DNA from: Multifurca ochricompacta
Lineage: Eukaryota > Basidiomycota > Agaricomycetes > Russulales > Russulaceae
NCBI GenBank assembly: GCA_022496185.1
Contig: WTXG01000164.1
Span: 19,215 to 83,214 of the forward strand
Direction of reading: 5' to 3'
DNA length: 64,000 nt
The position numbers and the translations under genes are program-made. Shown in pieces: positions 52,175-62,353 of this stretch (its first letter is position 1; each line of letters begins with the position of its first letter). Below the pieces are notes generated by a model. That model was not told where the DNA came from. It searched no databases and saw nothing but the letters and a program-made list of their open reading frames with translations.

Positions 52175-53068
52175 TCATGGGGGAAGGGGTCGTGCATACG
52201 TGTCGGCATACCGTTCAGCGATAGTCTGATAGGCGTCCCCTATCTCCAGCCTTTTCCTAATCTCCACCAACTCCTGCTCCACTTGGAACATCCCGTTAGT
52301 CAGCCTTGCCATCATTTTCGCATGCTCCTTGTATTGTTTATTGAGCGTCATGCACAATGTTAGATTCTTCCACAGTCTCATCACCTCGGCTTTGAGATGC
52401 GGAAGGCGCATGTCGCTCAGTACTTCATCGATTGCAAAGGCGCGAGAGTCCTTGGCAGCCAAGTGCCTGAGCTGCTCATCAGTCATTGTGTGATGAAGAC
52501 GTCCTGTATACCTTTCTTCTAAATAGACTGGGGCCCCATAGACAGGGCCATCTTTCTTCATACATCCCGCTACATCCATTCCTCCATTGGTGTAGAATAT
52601 GTATTTGGCAATGGCGACAGTTCCGTCAGCCATGGTGATTTCGAGGGGGAAGTAGGTCGATGAGTTGGGGTTGTTGGCAAAAAAGGGGAATTCCGGCACC
52701 TCGTCATCCAACTCCATACCCAACAGGTCATTTGGGTGTGGTTCTTCGCTGTGTTCGAAGTCGTCGTTCGGGTTCGGGGACTGGTTCTTGACCTGGGCCT
52801 CAGCAGCTTTGTAGTCAATAGGAGAGGAGGGACACGTGGAGGGATGGGCAGAGGGGAAGTTCTCAACCACTACGGTGGTGGCAGTGAAGGCATCGATAGC
52901 AGTGTTGGCAGCGACAAAGGACATGATAGACTGGATGGTGTTAGGACTTTGCTGAGAGAGCATGTACTGGGGAAATCGATGGGGTCTTGGGGCATTTCTT
53001 TTAAGCATTCCTAGGCGCTTCTGGATGCCAAATATGGAACTCCGAGATAAGGGTCGGAGCAGAGACAT
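52175..53068 (-). CDS. Gypsy-4 accessory ORF2: coiled-coil protein
   Basis: 297 codons from ATG at 53068, overlapping the integrase end (53001) by 68 nt in another frame. Residues ~1-40 are basic (RSSIFGIQKRLGMLKRN). Residues ~75-130 are acidic and Pro/Asn-rich (ELDDEVPEFPFFANNPNS). Then KYIFYTNGGMDVAGCMKKDG, PVYGAPVYLEERYTGRLHH and AFAIDEVLSDMRLPHLKAEV. The last 90 residues look like an amphipathic helix (MMARLTNGMFQVEQELVEIR, LEIGDAYQTIAERYADTY). No stop inside. It is conserved with Gypsy-2 ORF2. No known domain; a structural or RNP role is a guess. Confidence 0.8.
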   Translation of the reverse strand: MSLLRPLSRSSIFGIQKRLGMLKRNAPRPHRFPQYMLSQQSPNTIQSIMSFVAANTAIDAFTATTVVVENFPSAHPSTCPSSPIDYKAAEAQVKNQSPNPNDDFEHSEEPHPNDLLGMELDDEVPEFPFFANNPNSSTYFPLEITMADGTVAIAKYIFYTNGGMDVAGCMKKDGPVYGAPVYLEERYTGRLHHTMTDEQLRHLAAKDSRAFAIDEVLSDMRLPHLKAEVMRLWKNLTLCMTLNKQYKEHAKMMARLTNGMFQVEQELVEIRKRLEIGDAYQTIAERYADTYARPLPP

Positions 53069-54699
53069 CCCCGGCTGGTTCCCACGAGTTGTCAGAGTCT
53101 GGGAATCCCTTCCACTTGATTAGGTAGTACAGTTTGTGCCCTCGGCCTTGTCGCTTGGAGTCTAGAATGCGCTCCACTTCCCATTCTTCTTTGCCATCGA
53201 TAAGGTCAGGTGGGGGTCTTGGGAAGTTCCCTCCATGAATGGAGGTTTCCTTGTAAGGGGTCAGAAGCTTGGCATGGAAGACTGGGTGGATCTTCCATTT
53301 CGGCGGCAACCACAGTTCATAAGATACGTCTGACAACTTCCTTGTGATCTGGAAGGGTCCGTGACGTCGGGGCGCTAGCTTGGCCAAGGGGTGTGACGTG
53401 TGAATGTTCCTGCCCTTGAGCCATACCCAGTCATTGGTCTGATAAGGTGTGAATGTGCTTGGCTGTGCTGCCAGAAGCTGTTGCGCCTTTACCAGATTTT
53501 CATTGGCTGATTGCCGCAGTTCTTCCCATTGGCTTATCCGTTCGGTTACTGACGGGACGTTGATGGGCTTATCTGTCCATGTGGTGCGTGGAGTCCAGCC
53601 CATGATAAGGGAGAAAGGGGGGGCTTTTGTCGTTCCATTGGGCCATGAGTTATGAGCGAATTCTGCGGTCGACAGCCATTTTGCCCAGTCATCTTGCCTG
53701 CTGTTGCACCAAAACCAAAGATACTGTTCCAACCATTGGTTTGTCTGCTCGGACTGTCCATCTGTTTGTGGATGGTATGCTGTCGAGATGTTTTGTGTGA
53801 TGTCCAATGTTTTGCATAGGGCCCTCGCAAATGCCGATGTGAAACGGGTATCTCGGTCAGAGATGATCTTCTTAGGGAGTCCATAGTGACGGTATACATG
53901 GTCCAGGTATAGTTTTGCCACTCCTTCAGCTGTGATAGTTTCATTACAGGGAATGAAGAGGGCTACTTTGGAGCAATCATGGTCTGTGATTGTAAGGATA
54001 GTGTCAAAGCCCTGTGACTTTGGCAGCTTGACAATGAAGTCCATGGCGATGGTCTGGAAAGGAGTCGATGTAGTGGGAGTGATGGGGTGCATTGGTGGGA
54101 CTTTCGGGTGCGTGTTCACCTTGTTTGCTTGACACGATGCACATCCTTGTACATAGCTCTCGATGTCCTTTTTCATATTGGGCCACCAATAGTCTCTTTT
54201 GGCCAGGGCGTAGGTGTTGGCAATGCCCGGATGGCCAGCGGAGGGAAGGTCATGATGAAAATGGATCACCCCCCTCTTAATGTTGTCACCACCGGTGACA
54301 ACGAGTCAATCCCCATCTTTCCACCAAAGACCACTGATTTTCTTCAAATTGTGAGCGTCGGCCCATGACAGGCACAGGTCTTGGTTCATATTTTGGGAAA
54401 CTTGTGCCCAAAGGTCCATGTCATGGAGACTGACGACGGCCGTCTTGGCAAATACCTCCTCTGGGAGGACAGTGATATCGTTATTGTCGTCTTCCCCTGT
54501 ATGCATGTCTGGTCTGCGCGACAATGCATCTGCTCTAGCGTTCTGACTCCCAGCAATATGTTTCAGCACGAAATTATATTCTTCTAACTCCAAAACCTCT
54601 CGTGCCACACGTCGACTGATTTTGGGGTTCTTTCCAGTATAATAGGTTGGAATGATCAGTGTGGATGATGGTCTTATGAGGGGTTCCTGCCAGGTAGGG
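53001..54699 (-). pseudogene. Gypsy-4 RNase H end, integrase and chromodomain
   Basis: Minus strand: AREVLELEEYNFVLKHIAGS, NARADALSRRPDMH and VSLHDMDLWAQVSQNMNQDL, then one TGA near 54306. The integrase follows: HFHHDLPSAGHPGIA and CASCQANKVNTHP (HHCC), MDFIVKLPKSQGFD, ISDRDTRFTSAFARAL and DGQSEQTNQWLEQYL, giving catalytic D-D-E. Then FQITRKLSDVSYELWLPPKW and a clear chromodomain (EEWEVERILDSKRQ, YYLIKWKGFPDSDNSWEPAG). From 54269 to the stop at 53001 there are 422 open codons. A 1-bp deletion near 54630 separates it from the upstream RNase H. Confidence 0.9.
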
Positions 54700-56478
54700 T
54701 CACCAGTGTCGCAATGCCTTGACTATGGCTAAGAGCTCCCTGTCCCAGATGTCGTAATTCCTCTCAGCCGGGGAGAAGGTTTCGGAGTAGTATGCCACTG
54801 GGTGAAGCACTTGTGTGGCGTCTCTTTGGTATAATACTGCCCCATTTGCAAAGTGTGAGGCGTCCACTTCTACTTCAAAGGGGTGGCCTAGATCTGGTTG
54901 GATAAGCACTGGTTCTGAGCCGACAAGGTCCCTAATCTGTTCAAATGCCTGCTGCTGTGCGGTATTCCAATGCCATGGTATATCTTTTTTCAGTAGGTCG
55001 TTCAATGGTCGTGCTATGCCTGAAAATCCCTTGACGAATCGTCGGTAAAGTTACAGAATCCAATGAATGATTGGACATCCTTGATGCAGGTTGGCACAGG
55101 CCACTCCTGGATTCCTTGTACTTTAACAGGATCCATGCGCACTTGTCCTCCCTCCAAAATAACTCCTAGGTACTCGACGCTCCGTTGTTCGAAGGAGCAT
55201 TTGGTGGGTTTGAGATATAGATCATGTTTGTGCAATATGTCCAACACCTGATGCACGCAGCTTCGGTGATGGTCCAAGTTATCGGGGGTGGCTACTAAGA
55301 TGTTGTCCATATAGACCACTACTTCTCCCATGAGAATGAGATCGCGGAAGATGTGGTTCATCATAGACTGGAATGTCGCTGGCGAGTTCGTGAGGCCAAA
55401 GAACATGACATTGGGTTCGAACAACCCTTGATTTGTTTTGAACGCCGCCTTGCACTGATTGCCTTCCTTGATTCTAACGTTGTTGTAACCCCATCGCACG
55501 TCCATCTTTGAGAAGAGGGACTTATCCCTCATAGTGTCAATGAGCTCAGAGATGAGCGGCAGGGGGTAGGCATTTTTTCACGGTGTATGCGTTGATTTGC
55601 CAGTAATCCTGAACTGGTCACAGCTTGCCATCCTTCTTTTTGATGAAGAAGAAGGGCGAGGCATACTGTGACTTGGATGGGCGAATGTATCCTTTTGCCA
55701 AATGTTCTTCAAGGAATTCCGTTAGTGCCACCTGCTCGGACTGGGACAGCAGGTAGATTTTGCAATCTATTGCGGTTGGCATATCAGGGAGTAGGTCTAT
55801 GGCGTGGTCCCATGGTCTGGAGGGTGGAAAATGCTGGGATTCTTCTTCGGAAAACACCTTCCAATGCCGATGGTAGATACTCGGCACTACATCACTGTAT
55901 GTCTTTTCTGTCTGCCCTTGTATTGCCTTTTGGGCTAGCTCTGATGCTTTGGTGGCATAACAGCGACCTGGGTCTTCTTCTTCTGTACTTGTGGCTTTTA
56001 TTGTCGGATGTCAGACTGCATAGTCATAGCCTATTGACATAATGATGGTGGGATATGATTCTTTATCCATTGTTGCGTCAGCCCAGTTGATCTTGGGTTC
56101 AAATGCGGCAAGCCATGGGTACCCCAGAATAAGATCTTCATCTCCCAGATCCGTAACTAGGAAATGAATGTTCTTCGTAGCCTCTCCAACCTGGACCTTT
56201 AGATCCGTGTAGTGAGTGATCTTTCCAGCGCGATTGGCTGTCCCATCAATATTCCAAATGTTCTTTTCCTGGGGAAGTGCCAGCCATCCCAAGCCCATTG
56301 TTCTGATTAATCATGGGTGAATAAAATTGTCTGTGGCTCTGGAGTCCACTAGAATGTCTCGATTGGCCGTCCTCTGTGTAGTTTCAAAATGGACTGGTAT
56401 TTTCAATGATTTGAATTGACTAGCATACACAGAGGTAACATGGAGTGCTTGTGCCCAGGCTGATGGGTTTGAGCCTAA
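54700..56478 (-). pseudogene. Gypsy-4 protease, reverse transcriptase, RNase H
   Basis: The pol frame begins in the -1 frame at 56479-56487. The protease reads ILVDSRATDNFI (Gly to Arg beside the catalytic Asp), then LVTDLGDEDLILGYPWLAAF. Reverse transcriptase from 55887: SIYHRHWKVFSEEESQHF, QYASPFFFIKKKDGKL, TGA, PVQDY. An extra A in AAAAAA (about 55577) is followed by MDVRWGYNNVRIKEGNQ, VVVYMDNILVATPDN (the second catalytic Asp is Asn, about 55303-55314) and SFIGFCNF, with a 1-bp deletion near 55045. RNase H: FEVEVDASHFANGAVLYQRD and DRELLAIVKALRHW, then TGA. Mutations have killed the catalytic sites. Confidence 0.9.
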
Positions 56479-57989
56479 CAAAAATCCTTTTTTGCAAACG
56501 CCTTTTCTACCAGTATGGCGCACACTTCCTCACTCTCCTTCATCATGTTAGCCCATATATCCTGAGCTTTCTCTTCTTTCGACCGCTTATCCGCAATGGG
56601 GGGGTTATTCTGAATGGGATGTTCTGGCATTACGGTGGCAACGGCGACTCGCACTCCCTTCTTGGGGCAGTCTCGGGACATATGTCCCAGTGCTCTGCAA
56701 TGGAAGCAGTGCCCTTCCTTCATTAGGGTCTGCCGCTCGTCTTCCATAAGTGCTGCTCGAGCTCAGGCCCAATCTGTGGAGGTATCCATAGCATTTGGAT
56801 CCCGCTGGCCATGCTGGATGGGCTTTACTCCGAACGCTGCCTTCCACTGGTCTCAGGTCTTTCCTTTCTTAGTGTCCACTCCAAACCTCGTCTGGAAATT
56901 GAGGTAGTCTTGTTGCTGCCTCCGAGCAGCATCAACCCAAGTATCCCAGTCATGAGGATGGTGGAACTGGATAATGTTCTTGACCAGGGGGTTGGGTAAG
57001 CCTTGCGAAAAGAGGTCTAGCATTGCTTCTTTGTCAGTGTCATAGCCAGCCCTGTTGGCTAAGCTTCTGAACTTGGCCACGTAGGCATCAAGCTCTCCTT
57101 TTTCCATTCTGAGGGACTTAAGTTCCCAGGCTGCCTTTTGTTTGGCCTGCCCGTCTGTAAAGGCATCTTTGAACCTTTCGGCTATGGTCTCCCAAAGACC
57201 TTCGCTTGTGGTTCGGCACCCACTTTCAACCTGTTCGTTCAGCCACTCCAATTGTTCCATCATCCAGTCATCCACTGCATCCCCTTGGATTAGGGAAAGG
57301 AACAGATTGGCACGTTGAAATGGATTGACAATCTGTGGGACGTCATGATTGAAGTTTTTGAATGTCGTGAACTCCAGCATGAATTTCTTGCTTTGTGAAC
57401 GGTCCCCAGTAAATGTTTGGGGCAACACTCCGGACAGACGTCCAGAGGGGGGGGGAATGTTTGGTGGTGGTGCCACAGGGGCTGGTAGGGTGGGGTCTGG
57501 AAGTTGGGCGGCGATGGTAGACATGGGTGGATGAGATAGGGTGACGGTTTCTGTGGATTGTATCAATATCTGGGGAGTTGTCAAAGCAGGGGCTCTGAAC
57601 GTGACAACTGCGGGTGCAACCGGAAACGTAGTCGCTGCTAATGCCGGTGCTTCTTCTTCACTAGGTTCTTCTACGTACTCCTCTGGTTCGGAGTCTGTGA
57701 CAATGGCCAGGGGATTTTCTCTCCACGGGCCTAGTCCAAATTCAGGTGGGGCAGGTCCTGTAGTGACCCAAGAGTGTCGGCTGTCTGAATATCGGATACG
57801 ATACCAAACTCTCTTTTCGTCGTCATATTCTACCGGTTGGTATCTTCCATCGTGATAGACGTAGTATCCAAACTTGGACTCAAAGTCTTTCCAGGTGGCA
57901 GAGCCAAGTACTTGCTGTGAAAGATTATGCTTGTCTCTGCGTTTGATAAGTTCTTCCCAGAAGAGGGTCTGACTGCGGCTGGAAGCCAC
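56475..57989 (-). pseudogene. Gypsy-4 gag with CCHC knuckle
   Basis: The open frame starts at or before a GTG at 57989 (VASSRSQTLFWEELIKRRDK). No in-frame ATG precedes it after the LTR, apparently because of a 2-nt loss relative to Gypsy-2. Core: LPQTFTGDRSQSKKFMLEFT, FKDAFTDGQAKQKAAWELKS and LFSQGLPNPLVKNIIQFHHP. A TGA at about 56855 stands before DQWKAAFGVKP and another near 56768. The knuckle CFHCRALGHMSRDC lies at about 56674-56715. Gag ends KKDFC with TAG at 56475-56477. Confidence 0.87.
56479..56487 (-). promoter_or_regulatory. Candidate -1 frameshift site, Gypsy-4
   Basis: Minus strand GGATTTTTG. The gag frame reads GAT-TTT-TGT-TAG; the -1 frame reads GGA-TTT-TTG-TTA into GSNPSAWAQALHVTSVY and the protease. 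The frame arithmetic was checked: gag and pol differ by exactly -1. Confidence 0.6.
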
Positions 57990-58008
57990 TGTGAGAGACT
58001 CGACTTGA

Positions 58009-58601
58009 TGTTATGTCCGGTGTGAGACGTTCTGCATGACTTGTGCGACAGCTTTGTACGTTTGTTCAGATAAGAGATCAATAGGACCTCTTGGAGTTCG
58101 GATGGATGAGTCAAAGTCAAAGGGGCTGTTCCCTAGTGACGATGTTGAGTAGAAAATGCCAAAAGCACTGAGATGATCGAGTCAAAGGTTTCAGGGGAGG
58201 AGTCCAGAAGACAAACACCGATGTATTCAATAAGTCGAGTCTGAGGTCTACAATGTAGTTACAGCAGACTTATATACGTAATCGAATGGGCGTCTATGAG
58301 ATAAGGAACCAGAGTCAAGTGGGCCCAAATATACGGAAGCGGACGGCGTAGAGTTGAGCTTCTGATAGGGTATTAAGTAAGTGTCCGAACATAAAGATAA
58401 CAAGATAACAAGATAGGAGATAAAGGTCAAACACGGGCATACAGCATGTCAACAAGTCCAAAGCAAGTCACGGGGAGGGGAGTAGAGCACGTGATGGGTC
58501 CCAGGATGGGGATGTGATCATGAAATGTAAGGTAGGCGGTAAGGATGGGTCGCTGTTGGGGAGGTGGAAAAAGATGGGGCTGCTCAGCAGGGATTGTAAC
58601 A
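58009..58601 (-). repeat. Gypsy-4 5' LTR
   Basis: Printed strand TGTTATGTCCGG to GATTGTAACA. Nine differences from the other LTR, each a CG against TG or CA. Confidence 0.95.
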
Positions 58602-60824
58602 GCAGGGAACAAGAAGAGGGCTGAGGCCCAACATGTACATACTATAGCCACTGTAGTTAACGGTAGTGGCAAAATAGAGGAGGTGCAAGAAGCACCTCAC
58701 ATTTGCCTTTATGTTCACACCTATAATCTGGATAACAACTCAGATTATTGGATGCTTGATAGTGGAGCAACAGCTCATTTCAGTCCCAACCTTGAAGACT
58801 TTGATATGTATAAAGTCGACACCACCCATGAAGTATCACTAGGTGACAACTCCATAGTCAAAACAAATGGAGTTGGCACTGTGATCATCAGGACTGATCA
58901 AGGTTTCGACTTGGAATTGAGCAATGTACTCCACATGCCTGGAGGACATAAAATACTCTCTGCCAGTGCCCTAGTAGAAAAAGGGGCAACTGTGTTCTTT
59001 GATAATAAGAAGGCAACTATAAAATATGGTGATAATGTTATAGTGGAAGCATGGAAGTTTGGCAAATTGTATTGGGTGCTAGGCAAACACGTCCTAAGTA
59101 GCATCCATACAACTGCATCTGCCTCACTTGAAATCTGGCATCAAAGAATGGGCCATATGTCTAAAGAAGCCCTGAAAAGATATGCTCCTGAGGCAGTTAA
59201 AGGCCTCAAAATCAATAGTAGCCAAGTGGAAGACAAGCCGTGTTATGGCTGTGAAATGGGCAAATCCCATCGTCTTCCATTTCCCCCATCTTCAAAGCAA
59301 GCATCAGCCCCCCTTGAGATCCTTCATAGTGATCTCATAGGTCCCTTGCAGTGCAGTTCAATACAAGGGAATCTATACTTTGCCACCTTCTTGGATGATT
59401 TTAGCAGATACACTTTAATCGTTCCAATGAAGTCAAAAGATCTGTTTACACCAGTTTTCAATAAACTGAAGACACTACTTGAAAATAAATTCAATCATAA
59501 AATCAAGTGTCTTCATACAGATCATGGTGGCGAGTATGTGAACAAGGTGCTGAAGGCAACGCTTGAAGACTTTGGCATAGAGCATAAACTCACGATGCTG
59601 TATAGCCCACAACAGAATGGAAGGGCCGAGAGGTTCAATAGAACTATTATGGAAAAAGGCACTAGCATGCTGCACGATGCTGGCCTGTCCCTTGGCTTCT
59701 GGGAGTGTGCTGTCGAGACAGCATGTCATATATATAACAGAACTCCCATCCGTTCTAATAAGTGGAAAACTCCGCTTGAGCTTCTGGTTGGGAACAAACC
59801 AGATGTCTCATATTTTAAGGTCTTTGGTTGCAAAGCCTATTATCATGTTCCAGAGGGCAAGCAGCATAAATTAGATCCCAAAGCTAGGGAAGCCATCTTT
59901 GTCAGATATGAGCCCACTTCTAAGGGCTATACACTTTGGGATAGTCATATCCAGTCTCTCATCTTCTCACGAGATGTTACATTTGATGAGAGATCCTTCC
60001 CATCCTGCTCTGTGAAGGACAGCAGAGCAGATAACACTAAAGAGCAACCTAGTGAAGGCGGCTCATTTACTTTACCTGGTGGCTCAGTCCAGCCACCACC
60101 AGCAACTGCTACACATGTTCCTGAGGCTCCTCAAAATGAGGAAGACCTGGAAGAGGAACAGGAGGACATCATACCTCCCCAATTACCACCTCAGCCTACC
60201 ACACCCACACGTAATGTAGACACCACACACCCTCAGACTATATATCAGACTCCTCCATCCCAAGTCATGGAACCTTCCTCCCCTCCCAAAAGAACCCGTG
60301 CAATCAGAAAGTCAGAAAGGATTGCAGGAAGACTTCCTCAACCTAATTTTCAGAGGACAAGTCCACGCTCTGAACGACGAGACAGGGCAATCCAAGAAGA
60401 TTTAGACTTGGATACTGCATGCCCCAATCGGAATTGTTGTCTGAATCCTCGCTTCTACAACGAGGATAATGCAGAGTTTGTGCAGGGTTCTTCCAGACTA
60501 GGTCAGATGGATCTACTCAATGCTGCAGGATCACCTTATAGGGATCCTCTCACTTTTAAAGAAGCAATGGAGTCTGATAATGCCAGTGATTGGCTTGAGG
60601 CATGTCAATATGAAATTGATGCCTTAGAAAAACTTAAAGTGTGGCACCTTGAAGACCTTCCAGAAGGTAGAAAGGCTGTAAAGTCCAAATGGGTCTTTAA
60701 ATTGAAAGCAGATGGATGCTTTCATGCTAGGCTTGTAGCAAAAGGGTTCACCCAAATAGAGGGGTGGACTTCGATGAAACCTTCTCCCCAGTCACCAGAT
60801 TTGAGTCTCTTAGACTATTGTTAG
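58602..60824 (+). CDS. Copia-A protease, integrase and reverse transcriptase N-terminus
   Basis: Continues gag after Gypsy-4 in the same frame: NKKRAEAQHVHTIATVV. The protease motif is YWMLDSGATAHFSP (about 58746-58788). The integrase zinc region follows (WHQRMGHMSKEALKRYA, CYGCEMGKSHRLPF). The core has ILHSDLIGPLQC, CLHTDHGGEYVN and PQQNGRAERFNRTIMEKG (D-D-E), then FGCKAYYHVPEGKQHKLDPK. A Pro/Thr and basic linker and the reverse transcriptase start follow (GRKAVKSKWVFKLKADG, FHARLVAKGFTQIEG). There the frame is lost by a single missing base near 60762 compared with Copia-B (GAAGGGGTGG against GAGGGGTGG). Frame 60764 continues. Confidence 0.92.
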   Translation, partial: AGNKKRAEAQHVHTIATVVNGSGKIEEVQEAPHICLYVHTYNLDNNSDYWMLDSGATAHFSPNLEDFDMYKVDTTHEVSLGDNSIVKTNGVGTVIIRTDQGFDLELSNVLHMPGGHKILSASALVEKGATVFFDNKKATIKYGDNVIVEAWKFGKLYWVLGKHVLSSIHTTASASLEIWHQRMGHMSKEALKRYAPEAVKGLKINSSQVEDKPCYGCEMGKSHRLPFPPSSKQASAPLEILHSDLIGPLQCSSIQGNLYFATFLDDFSRYTLIVPMKSKDLFTPVFNKLKTLLENKFNHKIKCLHTDHGGEYVNKVLKATLEDFGIEHKLTMLYSPQQNGRAERFNRTIMEKGTSMLHDAGLSLGFWECAVETACHIYNRTPIRSNKWKTPLELLVGNKPDVSYFKVFGCKAYYHVPEGKQHKLDPKAREAIFVRYEPTSKGYTLWDSHIQSLIFSRDVTFDERSFPSCSVKDSRADNTKEQPSEGGSFTLPGGSVQPPPATATHVPEAPQNEEDLEEEQEDIIPPQLPPQPTTPTRNVDTTHPQTIYQTPPSQVMEPSSPPKRTRAIRKSERIAGRLPQPNFQRTSPRSERRDRAIQEDLDLDTACPNRNCCLNPRFYNEDNAEFVQGSSRLGQMDLLNAAGSPYRDPLTFKEAMESDNASDWLEACQYEIDALEKLKVWHLEDLPEGRKAVKSKWVFKLKADGCFHARLVAKGFTQIEGWTSMKPSPQSPDLSLLDYC

Positions 60825-62086
60825 CGTTGGCCGTGCTTGAGGATTGGGAAATCCACCAAATGGATGTCAAATCGGCATTCCTACATGGCGATCTGGATGA
60901 GGAGATCTATATGGAGCAACCTGTTGGTTTCATCGTTGCTGGACAAGAGTCCAAAGTTTGTAGGCTACAGAAGGCTCTGTATGGCCTCAAACAAGCTTCC
61001 TGAGCATGGAACTTGCAATTCCATGCAGTTCTCAATGAACTGAGCTTTACTCGGACGTACTCTGATGCAGGAGTATATGTGTATCATCACCAAGAGGGGG
61101 ATGGTTCACTTTTCATCATTTTATATGTTGATGACATCACTATACTTGGGTCCTCCACTAAGAAGATCCAATGGCTGAAGGACTCTCTATCTAGCCAATA
61201 TGAGATGACCGATCTTGGCGAAATCCAGTCCTACCTTGGAGTTAACATCACCAGGGATCATCCTAACAAGACACTGGATATCGACCAGACAGCCTATGTA
61301 TCCTCAATAGTTGAGAGGTTTGGAATGGGGGATTCCAACCCAGTATATACTCCTCTACCCTCTGGCGTGGATGTTCATCTGGTCAAGTTTGAAGACCAGG
61401 CATCTACCTCTGAAATTAAGAGGTACCAACAGCTAATGGGGTCTCTGCTCTGGGTGCAGATAGGAAGCAGACCTGACATTAGTTTTGCTGTTGCATGCCT
61501 TAGCCAATTTGCTTCCAACCCTTCCCAGCAGCACATGCGACTAGCAAAGTATGTCTTAGCCTATCTAAATGCTACAAAAGACTACAAGTTGCGCTATTCT
61601 GGAGGGAATGGTGAAGTTGGCCTTCATGGCTTTGCGGATTCCTCATGGGGAGATCAAGAGGACCACCACTCCACCTCTGGCTACATCTTTTTCCTTGCTA
61701 ATGGAGCCATTAGCTGGTGTTCCAGGAAGCAAAAGACAGTAGCACAGTCCACCACTGAAGCCGAGTATATGAGCCTTGCTGAGGCTTCAAATCAAGCTGC
61801 ATGGTATAGGACATTTATGCAGGAATTGGGATATGAAGTTAGTTCACCCATACAACTGCATTGTGACAATAAGGGTGCAGTAGACCTTGCATTAAACCCT
61901 GTCACAGGAAGGCGATCAAAGCACATACCAATAAAGTACCATGCCATTAGGGAGTATGTAGAATCACACCAGATTGACTTGGTGCGAACTCCCACTGGAG
62001 AGATGCTGGCAGATGGTCTTACAAAGTCTCTGCCTAGATCATCTTTTGATCTCATGGTAACTGGATTTGGACTAGTGCTGGAATGA
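60762..62086 (+). CDS. Copia-A reverse transcriptase and RNase H
   Basis: DFDETFSPVTRFESLRLLLA, IHQMDVKSAFLHGDLDEEIY and CRLQKALYGLKQAS, then one TGA (about 61002) before AWNLQFHAV. Then the catalytic ILYVDDITILGSS, MTDLGEIQSYLGVNITRD and IGSRPDISFAVACLSQFASN. RNase H: GFADSSWGDQEDHHSTSGY, AQSTTEAEYMSLAEASNQAA and LHCDNKGAVDLALNPVTGRR, with final VTGFGLVLE and TGA at 62084-62086. Apart from the upstream 1-bp deletion and the single TGA the protein is whole. Confidence 0.92.
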
Positions 62087-62353
62087 AAGAGCTGGAATTT
62101 GGAGACTTTGTATACCAGTCTCACTTTCCCACCATGAGCAAAGTTCTCGACTTTGAGAGTGATGCAAGAGGTGTGTATGGTTTCAGTTTGCATAAGCGAA
62201 TCACCACAATATGCCTCTGAACACCATGCTCTTCTCACTGCACTTGAGAGTTAGAGAAGTTGGATCTCTGGCATATGTTCATTCAATTATGAACAGCAGT
62301 GTGCTCATTTAACTCATTTCCATTTAATGATTGATGCCTTCACCATGGAGGGA
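62087..62353 (+). other. Copia-A 3' untranslated region and polypurine tract
   Basis: No ORF of note. Similar to the region 41428-41727 of Copia-B. ATGGAGGGA directly precedes the 3' LTR and fits a polypurine tract. Confidence 0.6.

Larger units (their letters stand above)
51101..58601 (-). mobile_element. Gypsy-4: complete Ty3/Gypsy chromovirus with accessory ORFs
   Basis: 7501 bp with 593-bp LTRs (51101-51693 and 58009-58601) and TSD GCAGG (51096-51100 and 58602-58606). On the minus strand: gag, protease, reverse transcriptase, RNase H, integrase, chromodomain, ORF2, ORF3, polypurine tract (51694-51706). The LTRs differ at nine positions, all at CpG. It is CpG-rich compared with Gypsy-2 and is the innermost insertion here. 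It is inactive: stops, 1-bp indels and lost catalytic residues. Confidence 0.95.

Noticed and set aside
51637..52229. Plus-strand ORFs antisense to Gypsy-4 ORF3 and LTR
   Set aside because: They are shadows of the conserved minus-strand zinc-knuckle ORF and have no motifs of their own.
58545..58601. Start of a separate gene inside the Gypsy-4 LTR before the Copia-A protease
   Set aside because: The frame is open only by chance in the LTR. Removing Gypsy-4 joins it exactly to the gag at 50259-51100.
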